DNA of 64,000 bases. Source: DAIPKP01 sp964545875. GTDB taxonomy: Bacteria; Synergistota; Synergistia; Synergistales; Aminiphilaceae. Positions 1 to 8,233 of this stretch are shown one piece after another (the stretch's first letter is position 1; each line of letters begins with the position of its first letter). The translations under genes and the position numbers were made by a program. The notes beneath the pieces were generated by a model. That model was not told the origin of the DNA and made no database searches. It was given only the letters and a program-made list of their open reading frames with translations. The DNA is taken from assembly GCA_964545875.1 (NCBI GenBank), contig CAZJHH010000007.1:83955-147954 (forward strand), written 5' to 3'.

Positions 1-879
1 TTCTTCATGGTGGGGAGCAACCTTCTGGGTGTTCGGGCCACCTCCTGGGTAAACGGCCTTGCCTTCGTCACTCTTCTGGGGCTTTTCGGTATCATGGTGG
101 GAGAGAACCTCTCCTATTTCGAGAGGGGGTGTACGGCTCTGGGAGAGCTCGGAGGGGGAGAGATTTCCCTGCATCCGAAAAACCTCTGGAGCATCTGTGC
201 CCTTCTCTTCTGGGCCTATCTGGGATGGGAAAATCTTTCCTTCGGTCACGAAGAGTTTCAGGAGCCCGAAAAAAATCTGCCCTGGGTCTATGGGGTCAGT
301 TTTATTCTGGTTACGTCTCTCTATCTCATTTTGGCCTTTACCAGCGTGGGGGCGGAGCTTTCGGGATACTCCGTGAAGGGGCCCGAGGGAATGGCCCGGC
401 TTGTGGAAAGCAGCGTGGCGGAAAAGGGACTTCTTTTCGTCATGCTTTTGGTTCTTTTGGCGAACGGCAACGCCTGGGTCTTTTCCATCAGCCGTCTCTT
501 CTACGCCTCGGGAAAGGAGGGAAGCCTCTTTCGATGGCTGGGAGTTCTGGATTCCCGGGGGCTTCCCAGCCGGAGTCTTCTCTTTCTCCTGGCAGCCTTT
601 TCGGGAGTCATTCTGCTGGCTCCTCTTCTGGGGCTTTCCATCTCCTTCCGCATTCTCCTGGTAAGCCAGAACTTCGTCTTTCTCTTCGGCCTCAGCATTA
701 TCGCCTTCTGCCGGGTGGAGCGGGGATGGCGCCGGCTGATCTTCGGTTTGGGAGGAGCGGTATCGTGTCTTTTTCTCCTCTCGGGTTTTTCCTGGTGGAT
801 TCTCTATCCCCTGGGGCTCATGGCCCTGGGGTTTCTGATGTACCGATACCGGGGCGGCTCTCTTCGGAAAGAGGCCTGA
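1..879 (+). CDS. APC-family amino-acid permease, C-terminal part (5' end outside window)
   Basis: Inner-membrane amino-acid transporter of the APC superfamily, inferred from the long run of hydrophobic helices (at least seven in the visible 290 residues) and the charged loop WENLSFGHEEFQEPEKNLP after a helix, typical of the YjeH/AdiC-like branch. The reading frame is open from base 1, and the ATG at position 7 lies inside what looks like a loop. The real start is therefore almost certainly upstream of the window, and roughly a third of a normal 430-450 residue permease is missing. It ends in a basic cytoplasmic tail (RYRGGSLRKEA). The next gene, xthA, follows on the same strand after about 115 bp. 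The substrate cannot be told from this fragment. Confidence 0.85.
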   Translation, partial: FFMVGSNLLGVRATSWVNGLAFVTLLGLFGIMVGENLSYFERGCTALGELGGGEISLHPKNLWSICALLFWAYLGWENLSFGHEEFQEPEKNLPWVYGVSFILVTSLYLILAFTSVGAELSGYSVKGPEGMARLVESSVAEKGLLFVMLLVLLANGNAWVFSISRLFYASGKEGSLFRWLGVLDSRGLPSRSLLFLLAAFSGVILLAPLLGLSISFRILLVSQNFVFLFGLSIIAFCRVERGWRRLIFGLGGAVSCLFLLSGFSWWILYPLGLMALGFLMYRYRGGSLRKEA

Positions 880-994
880 AGAGCGAACTTTCGAGAGTAG
901 TTCCGTCTCATGACAGTGTCTGCAAAGCTTTCGCCCCATGGCCTCCAAAGGAGCCTCGCAAAGCCTCACTATTTTTCAGAAAGAGGGGAAAAAC

Positions 995-1786
995 ATGAAG
1001 AACCTTCGTATCGCCACTTTTAACGTCAATTCCGTACGTTCCCGGCTGCACGTACTGGAAAGCTGGCTTCGGGAGAGCCCCGTGGAAATACTCTGTCTCC
1101 AGGAGACCAAGGTACAGGATTCGGAATTTCCGGCGGACTTTTTCGAAGGCCTGGGCTACCGGGTGGCCTTTGCGGGTCAGAAATCCTACAGCGGAGTGGC
1201 CCTGGCGAGCCGGCTTCCCCTGGAGGAGGTGGTGGCGGGGTTCGAGGACGGAGAAGAACCTCAAGACGCTCCCCGGATCATCCGGGGGCTCTGCGGGGGC
1301 ATTCGGGTGGTCAATACCTATGTACCCCAGGGAAAGTCCATCGATCACGAGGATTACGGCTATAAAAAGCGTTTCCTCCGCCGGGTGGAGGCCCTTCTTC
1401 GGGAGGAATGCGCCGCCGATCGTCCCCTCATCTGGGTGGGGGATATGAACGTGGCTCCCACGGAGATGGACGTGACGAACCCCAAAAACAAGAAGGATCA
1501 CGTCTGTTTTCACGAGGACATTCGAAACCTCTTTCAGGAAATAATCGCCCATCTCGGGCTTCGGGACGTGTACCGCAAGCACCGCCCCGGAGAAGGGGAG
1601 TTCTCTTTCTGGGATTACCGGGTCAAGGATTCCCTGAACCGCAACATAGGATGGCGCATCGACCATCTTCTGGCCACTCCCGCCCTGGAGGGACGTTCCC
1701 TGGGCGCCTGGACGGAACGGGAACTTCGGAGCATGGAAAAACCCTCGGACCACACCGCAGTGGTGGGGGAGTTCGAGGGTTTTTGA
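995..1786 (+). CDS. xthA: Exodeoxyribonuclease III
   Basis: Mg-dependent 3'-5' exonuclease and AP endonuclease of base-excision repair. The 263-residue protein carries the full EEP-nuclease signature: FNVNSVRSR near the N-terminus, LQETK with the metal-binding Glu near residue 37, VGDMNVAP with the catalytic Asp and Asn, WRIDH, and the C-terminal SDHTAV with the catalytic Asp-His. The ATG at 995 was chosen because AAGAGGGG precedes it and the protein then begins directly with the first beta strand. An in-frame ATG at 938 would add 19 unlikely residues. Length is normal for the family. No operon partner is evident. Confidence 0.96.
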   Translation: MKNLRIATFNVNSVRSRLHVLESWLRESPVEILCLQETKVQDSEFPADFFEGLGYRVAFAGQKSYSGVALASRLPLEEVVAGFEDGEEPQDAPRIIRGLCGGIRVVNTYVPQGKSIDHEDYGYKKRFLRRVEALLREECAADRPLIWVGDMNVAPTEMDVTNPKNKKDHVCFHEDIRNLFQEIIAHLGLRDVYRKHRPGEGEFSFWDYRVKDSLNRNIGWRIDHLLATPALEGRSLGAWTERELRSMEKPSDHTAVVGEFEGF

Positions 1787-1867
1787 AAACGGAAACATAT
1801 GGAAGGGTCGTCCCGGGAGCTTGTAAAAATCCGTCTCTCCCGGAGGGATCCTCTTTTGGGACACGTG

Positions 1868-2356
1868 CTACTCCTCGGCATCCTCCCAGAGTTCGTCCCA
1901 GGGAAGGCCCTCCTGTTCTCCCGCATCGAGCACCACCGAGGTGCGGGTCTTGCCGAATCGGCTCAGCTTGAGAAGAATGGCGTCCATGTGCTCCATGGAG
2001 ACCGCTGCCACGTGGAGCACATAGTCGCAGTCTCCCGTGACTCTCCAGCAGTGGAGCACCTCGGGAAGAGCGGCGATCTCGTAAAACATCTTCGTGGCGG
2101 GATCCTTGAATTCCGTGTGCATGCTGATGATGGCCCGTACGGGAAATCCCGCCTTGGCCACGTCCAGGCGAGGGGTATATCCCTTGATGATTCCCGCATC
2201 CTCCATGCGGGCGATCCGCTCCGCCACGGTGGGAGGAGAGAGCCCCACCATCTTGGCGATACTCCGGAAGGAGCTTCGGCAGTTTTTCTGAAGAGCCTTC
2301 AGAATGGTGATATTTTCCCTATCCGGTCCCTTGATCCTGTTCCGAGAGAATGTCAT
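1868..2356 (-). CDS. Lrp/AsnC family transcriptional regulator
   Basis: About 162 residues: an N-terminal helix-turn-helix (ENITILKALQKNCRSSFRSI, then GLSPPTVAERIARMEDAGII) followed by a RAM/AsnC ligand-binding domain containing VTGDCDYVLHVA, which normally binds an amino acid and mediates octamer assembly. The start at 2356 has AAAGGA nine bases upstream; an in-frame ATG at 2374 is the alternative. The gene is divergent from glnA across about 200 bp, so control of glutamine synthetase or of its own promoter in response to an amino acid is the obvious hypothesis, though no operator was identified. The C-terminal tail is acidic (WDELWEDAEE). Confidence 0.93.
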   Translation of the reverse strand: MTFSRNRIKGPDRENITILKALQKNCRSSFRSIAKMVGLSPPTVAERIARMEDAGIIKGYTPRLDVAKAGFPVRAIISMHTEFKDPATKMFYEIAALPEVLHCWRVTGDCDYVLHVAAVSMEHMDAILLKLSRFGKTRTSVVLDAGEQEGLPWDELWEDAEE

Positions 2357-2374
2357 AAAAATAGTTCCTTTCAT

Positions 2375-2563
2375 TCGAAATCTTTTCCTGGCTATTTTTC
2401 GTATTATAGCAATTTTTCCCCGAAAAAATAAAGAGGAAGCCCAAGAAAAACGGCAAAAATTTTTCGTTTAAAGTATAAGATCCTCCTTTTTTATGATAGT
2501 GTTGCGGAGTTCGAAAAAATTTTTACAATGCCCCGTTTCTTCACTAAAGGAGGAGGTTTGCGG
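2375..2563. promoter_or_regulatory. Divergent lrp/glnA control region
   Basis: This A+T-rich spacer separates the two divergent genes and must hold both promoters. A TATGAT hexamer near 2492 is a possible -10 for glnA, but no convincing -35 stands 17 bp upstream. No clear Lrp operator palindrome could be picked out by eye. Confidence 0.4.
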
Positions 2564-3988
2564 ATGTTTTCTTCGTACCAGGAGCTTGAAAACTACGTAC
2601 GGAATAACCAGGTAATGATGTTGGATTTCAAAGTCACCGAACTCGGGGGGAAGTGGCGGCATCTCACCATCCCCGCATCCCGGCTTTCGGAGAAGATCTT
2701 TGAAAAGGGGTTCGGCTTCGATGGCTCCAATTATGGATACGCCAAAATCGAGCAGAGCGACATGGTCTTCATCCCCGATCTTACCACGGCTTTTCTCGAT
2801 CCCTTCTGGGATAGGAAAACCCTCGCCTTTCTGGGTACGGTACATGCCATTACCGATGAGGGATATATCCCTTACGCAGGGGATTCCCGGCGCATTCTCG
2901 CCTCCGCCCTGGAATACATGAAAAAGAGCGGTCTGGCGGATACCTTTCTGGTGGGACCGGAGTACGAATTTCACATTTTCGACCATGTGGCCTACGCCAA
3001 CGAAATGCAGTCGTCCTTCTTCGAGGTGGATTCCTTTCAGGCGCACTGGCGCACCGGAGACGAAGAGGGCAATCTGGGTTTCAAGGTGCCCCTCAAGAAG
3101 GGATATCATCTGGATGCCCCGGGGGATGTGAACCGGGATCTCCGCTCTTCCATGGCCATGCTCCTGGATGCACTGGACATTCCCGTAAAGTACCACCATC
3201 ACGAGGTGGGGGGGCCGGGGCAGCACGAAATCGAGCTCGAAATGAACGAAGCCTTCCGCCTTGCGGATGCCACCATGCTCTCCAAGTACATTATCAAAAA
3301 TGCGGCGGTTCGGCACGGAAAAACCGCCACCTTCATGCCCAAGCCTCTGCACGGAGAGGCGGGGAACGGTATGCACGTGCATATGCAGCTTTGGAAAGAC
3401 GGGGAGTCCCTCTTTGCGGGGCCCGACAGCAACTACGCGGGGCTTTCGGACCTGGCGCTCCACTTCATGGGAGGCATCTTGGTGCATACTCCCGCTCTCA
3501 CCGCCCTGGCGAGCCCTTCCACCAACTCCTACAAGCGCCTCGTTCGGGGTTACGAAGCTCCCATCGGCATCGGTTTCGCCACCGCCAACCGCTCTGCGGT
3601 GCTTCGGGTTCCGGGGTACGCCAAGGCTCCCTCCTCCCGGCGTTTCGAATTCCGATCCTCCGATGCTTCCGCAAATCCCTATCTTCTCTTTGCGGGGCTC
3701 CTTCTCGCGGGAATGGACGGGGTGGCGAGAAAGATCGATCCTCTTCGGGAGGGATACGGTCCCCTGGAAAAGAACTTCTACGAACTTGGGGATAGCGACA
3801 TCAAGCTTCTTCCCGCCTCCCTGGAGGAGGCCCTGGAGGAGCTCGAGAAGGATCACGATTTTCTTGTCAAGCCCGGAATCTTTCCCGAAAGCCTTCTGGA
3901 AAACTGGAAGATTCTTAAATCTCGGGAGTGTGCCTCTCTCCGGGAACTTCCCACTCCGGGAGAATACGCTCTCTACTACGATTGTTAG
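2564..3988 (+). CDS. glnA: Glutamine synthetase, type I
   Basis: ATP-dependent ligation of ammonia to glutamate. The 474-residue protein contains the type I active-site series: GFDGSNYGYAKIEQSDM (beta-grasp, around residue 55), GPEYEFHIFD (metal Glu, around 130), GGPGQHEIEL, ATFMPKP, GNGMHVHMQLW (around 267), TNSYKRLV, and NRSAVLRVPGY with the downstream RRFEFRSSDASANPY. The C-terminal KNFYEL corresponds to the NLYDLP region that carries the adenylylated Tyr in enterobacterial GlnA, so the Tyr is present although the motif is not canonical. The ATG at 2564 follows a near-perfect ribosome site (AAAGGAGGAGG); an upstream in-frame ATG at 2528 lacks one. It lies divergent from the Lrp regulator. 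Confidence 0.96.
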   Translation: MFSSYQELENYVRNNQVMMLDFKVTELGGKWRHLTIPASRLSEKIFEKGFGFDGSNYGYAKIEQSDMVFIPDLTTAFLDPFWDRKTLAFLGTVHAITDEGYIPYAGDSRRILASALEYMKKSGLADTFLVGPEYEFHIFDHVAYANEMQSSFFEVDSFQAHWRTGDEEGNLGFKVPLKKGYHLDAPGDVNRDLRSSMAMLLDALDIPVKYHHHEVGGPGQHEIELEMNEAFRLADATMLSKYIIKNAAVRHGKTATFMPKPLHGEAGNGMHVHMQLWKDGESLFAGPDSNYAGLSDLALHFMGGILVHTPALTALASPSTNSYKRLVRGYEAPIGIGFATANRSAVLRVPGYAKAPSSRRFEFRSSDASANPYLLFAGLLLAGMDGVARKIDPLREGYGPLEKNFYELGDSDIKLLPASLEEALEELEKDHDFLVKPGIFPESLLENWKILKSRECASLRELPTPGEYALYYDC

Positions 3989-4075
3989 AAATACGTGTCA
4001 GAACCATGCCGAAAGGGGACGGACCTAGGGTTCGTCCCCTTCGTACGCTTATTCGGATGTCCTGGATCTGCGGCA

Positions 4076-4603
4076 TCAGGGGGAAATTTTTTCGAGCAGC
4101 CTTGCGTATATGTCGTAGATCTCCTCGCCGAAACAGACCAGGTAGATCGTTTCGGGAAGAGAATGGTGTTCCAGAAAGTTTCGTATAGCCTCCAGCGCAA
4201 GAGGGCAGGCCTTCTCGGGAGGATATCCGTAAACCCCGCAGCTTATGGCGGGAAAGGCCAGGGTCTTGCATTCGTGGAGCGCCCCCAGTTCGAGGCTGTT
4301 TCGGTAGCACGAAGCCAGGAGCTCCGGCTCTCCCCGGTTTCCTCCGTGCCAGACCGGGCCCGGCGTGTGGATTATCCAGCGTGCGGGAAGGTTGTAGCCC
4401 CGGGTAATCCGGGCTTCCCCGGTGGGGCATCCTCCCAGGGTGCGGCACTCCTCCAGAAGCTCCGGCCCTGCGGCCCTGTGGATGGCTCCGTCCACGCCTC
4501 CTCCTCTCAGCAGAGAGGTGTTGGCGGCGTTCACCACGGCATCCACGTCGCAGCGGGTAATGTCTTCTCGGAGAAGGACCATGCGGTTTTTCAAATCCTT
4601 CAC
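4076..4603 (-). CDS. Macro-domain protein (ADP-ribose binding/hydrolysis)
   Basis: A single 175-residue macro domain of the YmdB/MacroD type: VDAVVNAANTSLLRGGGVDG (ADP-ribose ribose- and phosphate-binding loop, around residues 20-40), CPTGEARITRGYNLP, IIHTPGPVW, and AISCGVYGYP, the second phosphate loop. Such proteins hydrolyse O-acetyl-ADP-ribose or remove ADP-ribose from proteins or nucleic acids. The start is a GTG that overlaps the stop of the upstream CDF exporter gene by 4 bp (GTGA), so it is translationally coupled as the last gene of the zinc-type ArsR operon. What ADP-ribose chemistry has to do with metal stress is not evident. The fold assignment is secure; the substrate is unknown. 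Confidence 0.92.
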   Translation of the reverse strand: MKDLKNRMVLLREDITRCDVDAVVNAANTSLLRGGGVDGAIHRAAGPELLEECRTLGGCPTGEARITRGYNLPARWIIHTPGPVWHGGNRGEPELLASCYRNSLELGALHECKTLAFPAISCGVYGYPPEKACPLALEAIRNFLEHHSLPETIYLVCFGEEIYDIYARLLEKISP

Positions 4604-5523
4604 GGCTTTTCCATCCCCCTCTCGTTTTTCGGCTCTTCTTCCTGGGGTTCCACATGAACCACCACATCCATCATATCGGGAAAACGATCTATGAGAGCGA
4701 ACTTTACTGCGGCGGCCAGATCGTGTCCCCGGCGCACGGTAATCTCGGGATGTACCTGGATATGCAGATCCACCATGAGAGAGCTGCTTCCCAGATAGCG
4801 GGTGCGTATTTTATGGAGTCCGAGAATGCCCGGAATACGAAGGACTATGTGTTCCATGGTCTCCAGATCCTCCCGGGAAGCCCCCCGATCCATGAGCTGT
4901 TCCAGGGGATCCCTGCAGATTCTGTAGGCTACCCGGAGAATGAACAAGGATACCAGGGCGGCTCCGAGGGAGTCGAGAAATATCCAGGAGGGGTCTATCA
5001 TGGTGCCTCCCACGGCGAGGGCCACCGGAAGGGAGCTCAAAGCATCCGAGCGGTGATGCCAGGCGTTGGCGGAAAGAGCCATGGAACGGGTTTTCTTTCC
5101 CCAGAGGAGGGTCCACCGATAGAGCCATTCCTTGCTCGCCATGGAAATCAGGGCTGCCATAAGAGGAATTCTGCCGGGAGCCGATCCCGGAGAATGAGGA
5201 ATGTGAAGGGAAGCAAGGGCTCCCCAGAGAAGCCGGAACCCTACCAGGCCGAGAACCAGGCCGATGAAGAGAGTTACCATGGTCTCCAGGCGCTGATGCC
5301 CGTAAGGATGCTCCGCATCGGGGGGCTTGTTCCAGAATCGCATTCCCACGAGAAGGGCCACGTCTGTAACGGTATCCGAGAGGCTGTGAATGCCGTCCGC
5401 CAGAACCGCCTGGCTGTTTCCCCAATATCCCGCACCGCATTTGAATGCGGAGAGGGCGATGTTCAATCCCAGCCCCGTTAGGGTTACCCGAAGGATTGTG
5501 CGATTATGGTTTTCCTTTGCCAT
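4600..5523 (-). CDS. Cation diffusion facilitator (CDF) metal exporter
   Basis: Proton-coupled efflux of divalent metals such as Zn, Fe, Cd or Mn across the inner membrane. The 307-residue protein has the usual six helices and a cytoplasmic C-terminal domain. Metal-site motifs are visible: ADGIHSLSDTVTD in TM2 (about residues 42-54, with Asp and His ligands) and NAWHHRSDALSS in TM5 (HxxxD, around 155). The C-terminal domain (VDLHIQVHPEITVRRGHDLA) is the dimerising ZT_dimer region, and the tail adds more His and acidic residues. It lies 6 bp after the SO_0444-type permease gene and overlaps the macro-domain gene. Its position under a zinc-type ArsR regulator makes zinc the likeliest cargo. Confidence 0.94.
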   Translation of the reverse strand: MAKENHNRTILRVTLTGLGLNIALSAFKCGAGYWGNSQAVLADGIHSLSDTVTDVALLVGMRFWNKPPDAEHPYGHQRLETMVTLFIGLVLGLVGFRLLWGALASLHIPHSPGSAPGRIPLMAALISMASKEWLYRWTLLWGKKTRSMALSANAWHHRSDALSSLPVALAVGGTMIDPSWIFLDSLGAALVSLFILRVAYRICRDPLEQLMDRGASREDLETMEHIVLRIPGILGLHKIRTRYLGSSSLMVDLHIQVHPEITVRRGHDLAAAVKFALIDRFPDMMDVVVHVEPQEEEPKNERGMEKP

Positions 5524-5529
5524 GAAATA

Positions 5530-6654
5530 TCAGTGAACCTCCGCCTCCCGGAATTTTTTGAACCTGTGCCACAACAGAGGAACCGTACAGGCTCCCAGAA
5601 AAATCAAGGCTCCCAGATGTACTTCCAGGGGAAGTACGTCGTGAACTATACTCATGAGAACCCGGGGATTCAGGTTTAACCTTTGATAGAGCAAGTCTAC
5701 CAGAAGACCCGCCCCTACGGAAAGTATGGCTATGCTTCCGAGGTAGAGGATTATTCCTCTTTTGCCCAGAATCTTCGTCAGCACCGGAAGAGCGGAGATG
5801 TTCGTGGCGGGCCCCGCAAGAAGAAAGACCAAGGCCGCTCCGGGAGAAACCCCCTTCAGAATGAAGGCTGCCGCCAGAGGCGTGGAGGAGGTGGCGCAGA
5901 TATACATGGGAATTCCCACCACGAGCATGATCAGCATGGCGTGGATTCCCCCTCCCATCCATTTTTCGAGAAAATTTTCCGGCATGAGAGCTCCGAGAAG
6001 CCCCGAAAGGACCACTCCCAGGGCGAAGGGAAAGGCCAGATGCCCCCAGAGTTCCCCCGTGGCGTAGCGGAATCCCTCGCGCAGACGCTCCCAAAAGGAA
6101 ATCTTTTCCGAAGGACGTTCTTCTGCATGTTCTCCCGCATGCTCTCCGCAGCAGGTCATTTTCTCGGGTTTTTCTCGGGATTCCTGGCAGGAGCATGAAG
6201 GAGCGGAAAGGGGTTCCTCCAAGGCCCGGAGATCTTCCTTTCGGTCGAGAAAAACCATGCCCAGCCCTGCGGCGAAGGCGGTGCAGAACGCCGCCAGAGG
6301 ACGGGCTACCGTAAGAATCGGATCCAGAAGGGCGTAGCTGATGGTTATGGAGTCCACCCCGGATTCGGGGGTGGCGATAAGAAAGGCTGCGGTGGCTCCC
6401 CGGGAGGCTCCCTCCTTGCGCAGGGTGGCTCCCACGGGGAGAACGCTGCAGGAGCAGAGAGGAAGAGGAATGCCCAGAAGGGCGGCCTTGAAAACCGGAG
6501 CTATGCCGGAACCTCCCAGGTGCCGCCGTATGGTGGCGGCGTTGAGGCTTGTCTTGATCAATCCTCCCAGAAGAAGCCCCAAAACGATATAGGGAGCGGC
6601 GCTCCAGAGAATGCTCCAGCATTCGTACAGCATTTTTTGAATAAAGACGATCAT
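5530..6654 (-). CDS. SO_0444-type Cu/Zn efflux permease (DUF318/YraQ superfamily)
   Basis: A 374-residue polytopic permease with two similar halves, each carrying the family's Pro/Cys loop: IPLPLCSCSVLPVGATLRK around residue 60 and VGIPMYICATSSTPLAA in the second half. Between the halves lies a soluble, metal-ligand-rich linker with CSCQ, CCGEHAGEHAEE and several acidic residues, which resembles the chelating loop of SO_0444-family transporters. Its ATG at 6654 overlaps the ArsR stop (ATGA), so the longer open frame extending to 6873 is just a shadow of arsR. The regulator upstream and the CDF exporter downstream support export of Zn or Cu rather than arsenite. Confidence 0.88.
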   Translation of the reverse strand: MIVFIQKMLYECWSILWSAAPYIVLGLLLGGLIKTSLNAATIRRHLGGSGIAPVFKAALLGIPLPLCSCSVLPVGATLRKEGASRGATAAFLIATPESGVDSITISYALLDPILTVARPLAAFCTAFAAGLGMVFLDRKEDLRALEEPLSAPSCSCQESREKPEKMTCCGEHAGEHAEERPSEKISFWERLREGFRYATGELWGHLAFPFALGVVLSGLLGALMPENFLEKWMGGGIHAMLIMLVVGIPMYICATSSTPLAAAFILKGVSPGAALVFLLAGPATNISALPVLTKILGKRGIILYLGSIAILSVGAGLLVDLLYQRLNLNPRVLMSIVHDVLPLEVHLGALIFLGACTVPLLWHRFKKFREAEVH

Positions 6655-7046
6655 GAAGGGTTCGCCTCGCTTTCGCAACGTTGGTCCTTTTCGTGAAGGA
6701 AATGCTCGAGCCCCGTATTGAGAATCTGGAGAACGTGATGATCCCGGAGAGAATAGAAAACGATCTGCCCCTCTCTTCGTGGATGTACCATGTAGAGATC
6801 CCGCAATATCCGAAGCTGATGCGATATGGCGGATTCGCTTACTTCGAGCAGAATGGACAGATCCCGGACGCACATCTCTCCTTCCCGCAGGGCGAGAAGA
6901 ATTCCCACCCGGGTGGAATCTCCCAGGGCCCGGAACATTCGGGTAAGTTCCTGACGGGTTTCTTCAGGGGGTGTTTTTTCAAGAGCCTCTTCCAGCCGTT
7001 GCGGGTGAAGACAATGCTCTTTGGCATCGGAACGGGATGGTGTCAT
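6651..7046 (-). CDS. ArsR/SmtB-family metal sensor, CzrA-like zinc site
   Basis: A 131-residue winged-helix repressor. The recognition helix is in MCVRDLSILLEVSESAISHQ (about 58-77) and the wing follows. The C-terminal helix reads DHHVLQILNTGLEHFLHEKD. Its Asp, third-position His and the later His-x-x-His fall at the spacing of the four alpha-5 zinc ligands of CzrA/SmtB (Asp, His, His, His), while the As(III) pair CxC is absent from the recognition helix (ELCxC is replaced by EMCVRD). An N-terminal CxxH (EHCLH) could supply a second site. The start has AAAGGAGG nine bases upstream. The gene leads the operon with the Cu/Zn permease, CDF exporter and macro-domain protein, and presumably represses it until metal binds. 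Confidence 0.93.
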   Translation of the reverse strand: MTPSRSDAKEHCLHPQRLEEALEKTPPEETRQELTRMFRALGDSTRVGILLALREGEMCVRDLSILLEVSESAISHQLRILRDLYMVHPRREGQIVFYSLRDHHVLQILNTGLEHFLHEKDQRCESEANPS

Positions 7047-7085
7047 GCAAAGATCCTCCTTTGGACTTTGGAAGCGTCATATTTT

Positions 7086-7121
7086 ACATATGAGTATATG
7101 TTCATATGTTTATTTCGTCAA
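7086..7121 (-). promoter_or_regulatory. Promoter and ArsR/SmtB operator of the zinc operon
   Basis: On the minus strand a sigma70 promoter reads TTGACG (7116-7121), a 17-bp spacer, and TATACT (7093-7098). Overlapping the spacer and -10 is an inverted repeat with perfect 8-bp arms, ACATATGA (7086-7093) and TCATATGT (7102-7109), 8 bp apart. The layout and the TATGA half-sites resemble 12-2-12 SmtB/CzrA operators. Binding here would block RNA polymerase. The site lies about 40 bp upstream of the arsR start. Confidence 0.85.
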
Positions 7122-7473
7122 GAAAAAGTCTTGGGGATTTTGAAAAGACGCTGGAACAAAAATATCTTTATTCGAAAGAACATGATTTTTTCCGCCAAAA
7201 AAACAACGTTGGAGGGGAAAAGAAAAGAGAAGGCTTTTGTATGCTCTTTTGAATGCAGGGCTTTTTTTCCCGAAACCTTGGAAGAAGCGGTTTTTTTCAG
7301 GGAAAATAAAATTTTGGGTTGCGGAAACGGGAAAAAAGAAAAATTTTTTCAGAAATTTTCCTTGGAGATATGGAGAATTGCATTTATAATATGTAAAAAT
7401 CTCCCCGGAGGTTTTTATAATTTGCCGTTGACTAATGTGGAAATTCTTTACATGGTACAGGCTCAATCTTGTG
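7122..7473. promoter_or_regulatory. A+T-rich spacer with gntR promoter
   Basis: This noncoding stretch has long A and T runs. On the plus strand a good promoter is seen: TTGGAG (7362-7367), 17 bp, TATAAT (7385-7390), about 85 bp upstream of the chosen GntR start. A TTGACT at 7427 has no matching -10. Nothing coding was recognised. Confidence 0.65.
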
Positions 7474-8148
7474 ATGCAAAGGGTGAATAAGCTAGTGAAG
7501 ACAGAAAAAAGACGCACCACCAAGACCATCGTTTTTGAACGATTGAGAGGTGAGATATTGGAGGGCACCTTCAAGCCCGGAGAGCAGCTTCGGCAGGAGG
7601 CCATCGCCCGGCGCTACGGAGTGAGCCTTACTCCCGTCCGAGAAGCTCTCATGCAGCTTGAAATCGAGGGACTCGTCACCTTCTACCCCAACAGCGGTGC
7701 CACGGTTTCCACCCTCATGCCCGCGGAGGTGCGGGAGCTTTATGAAATCCGTTTTCTTCTGGAGTCCGGGGCTCTCAAGTATGCCGCCCGATCCCTTACC
7801 AAAGAGCATATTCTCCGGGCCCGCAACATTCTTGCGGAGCTTCGGGAAGAGACGGATCCCGGAGAGTGGTGCCGCAAGGACGTGGACTTTCACCTGGCCC
7901 TCTGCGAAGCCGCCAAGAAGCCCAAGCTCCTCGAATTCATCCGCATGGTGCACACCAACGTGAGCCGCTATCTCCGGCTTTACTTCGATACCGAAGGAGT
8001 GGATCTCGGCAAGGGCATCTGCGAGGATCACGGAGCGCTTCTCAAGGCGGTGGAGGACGGAGAGGTAGGCAAGGCCATTCAGTTGCTGGATTCCCACCTC
8101 TCCGAGGGAGGGCGTCGGCTCTACGATTTCATGCTTACCCAGGAATAG
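7474..8148 (+). CDS. GntR family regulator, FadR/FCD subfamily
   Basis: About 224 residues: an N-terminal winged helix (EQLRQEAIARRYGVSLTPVR, EALMQLEIEGLVTFYPNSGATV) and an all-helical FCD effector domain with the metal/effector residues DVDFHLALCEAA (Asp and His, about 125-135) and two later His (around ICEDHGAL and LLDSHLSEGG). FCD regulators usually sense carboxylic acids such as sugar acids, lactate or amino-acid breakdown products. The start is uncertain: ATG at 7474, or GTG at 7495 or ATG at 7435 in the same frame, none with a strong ribosome site. No obvious metabolic target adjoins it; mntP lies convergent downstream. Confidence 0.92.
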   Translation: MQRVNKLVKTEKRRTTKTIVFERLRGEILEGTFKPGEQLRQEAIARRYGVSLTPVREALMQLEIEGLVTFYPNSGATVSTLMPAEVRELYEIRFLLESGALKYAARSLTKEHILRARNILAELREETDPGEWCRKDVDFHLALCEAAKKPKLLEFIRMVHTNVSRYLRLYFDTEGVDLGKGICEDHGALLKAVEDGEVGKAIQLLDSHLSEGGRRLYDFMLTQE

Positions 8149-8162
8149 AGGGACAGAGAAAA

Positions 8163-8207
8163 GGGATCACCGGAGCAGAGACCTTTCCCTCCGGTGATCC
8201 CCTTATG
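8163..8207. terminator. Hairpin between convergent gntR and mntP
   Basis: Perfect 12-bp arms, GGGATCACCGGA (8163-8174) and its complement (8190-8201), enclose a 15-nt loop, followed on the plus strand by a weak T-rich stretch. It lies 15 bp after gntR and before the mntP stop, so it may serve both genes. Confidence 0.7.
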
Positions 8208-8233
8208 TTTTCTCCGGTTTTTCGTTCCGCCTC

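Noticed and set aside
908..1864. Long open frame on the minus strand across xthA
   Set aside because: It runs antisense to a complete, well-conserved exonuclease III; its translation is low-complexity Pro/Gly/His-rich and matches no family. It is a shadow of a G+C-rich codon pattern.
2468..3856. 462-codon minus-strand frame over glnA
   Set aside because: Antisense shadow of glutamine synthetase; no ribosome site and no recognisable domain.
5504..6622. Second minus-strand frame overlapping the Cu/Zn permease
   Set aside because: Same strand, different phase; Ser/Arg/Gly-rich translation without helices, while the other phase gives a clear permease with conserved Cys loops.
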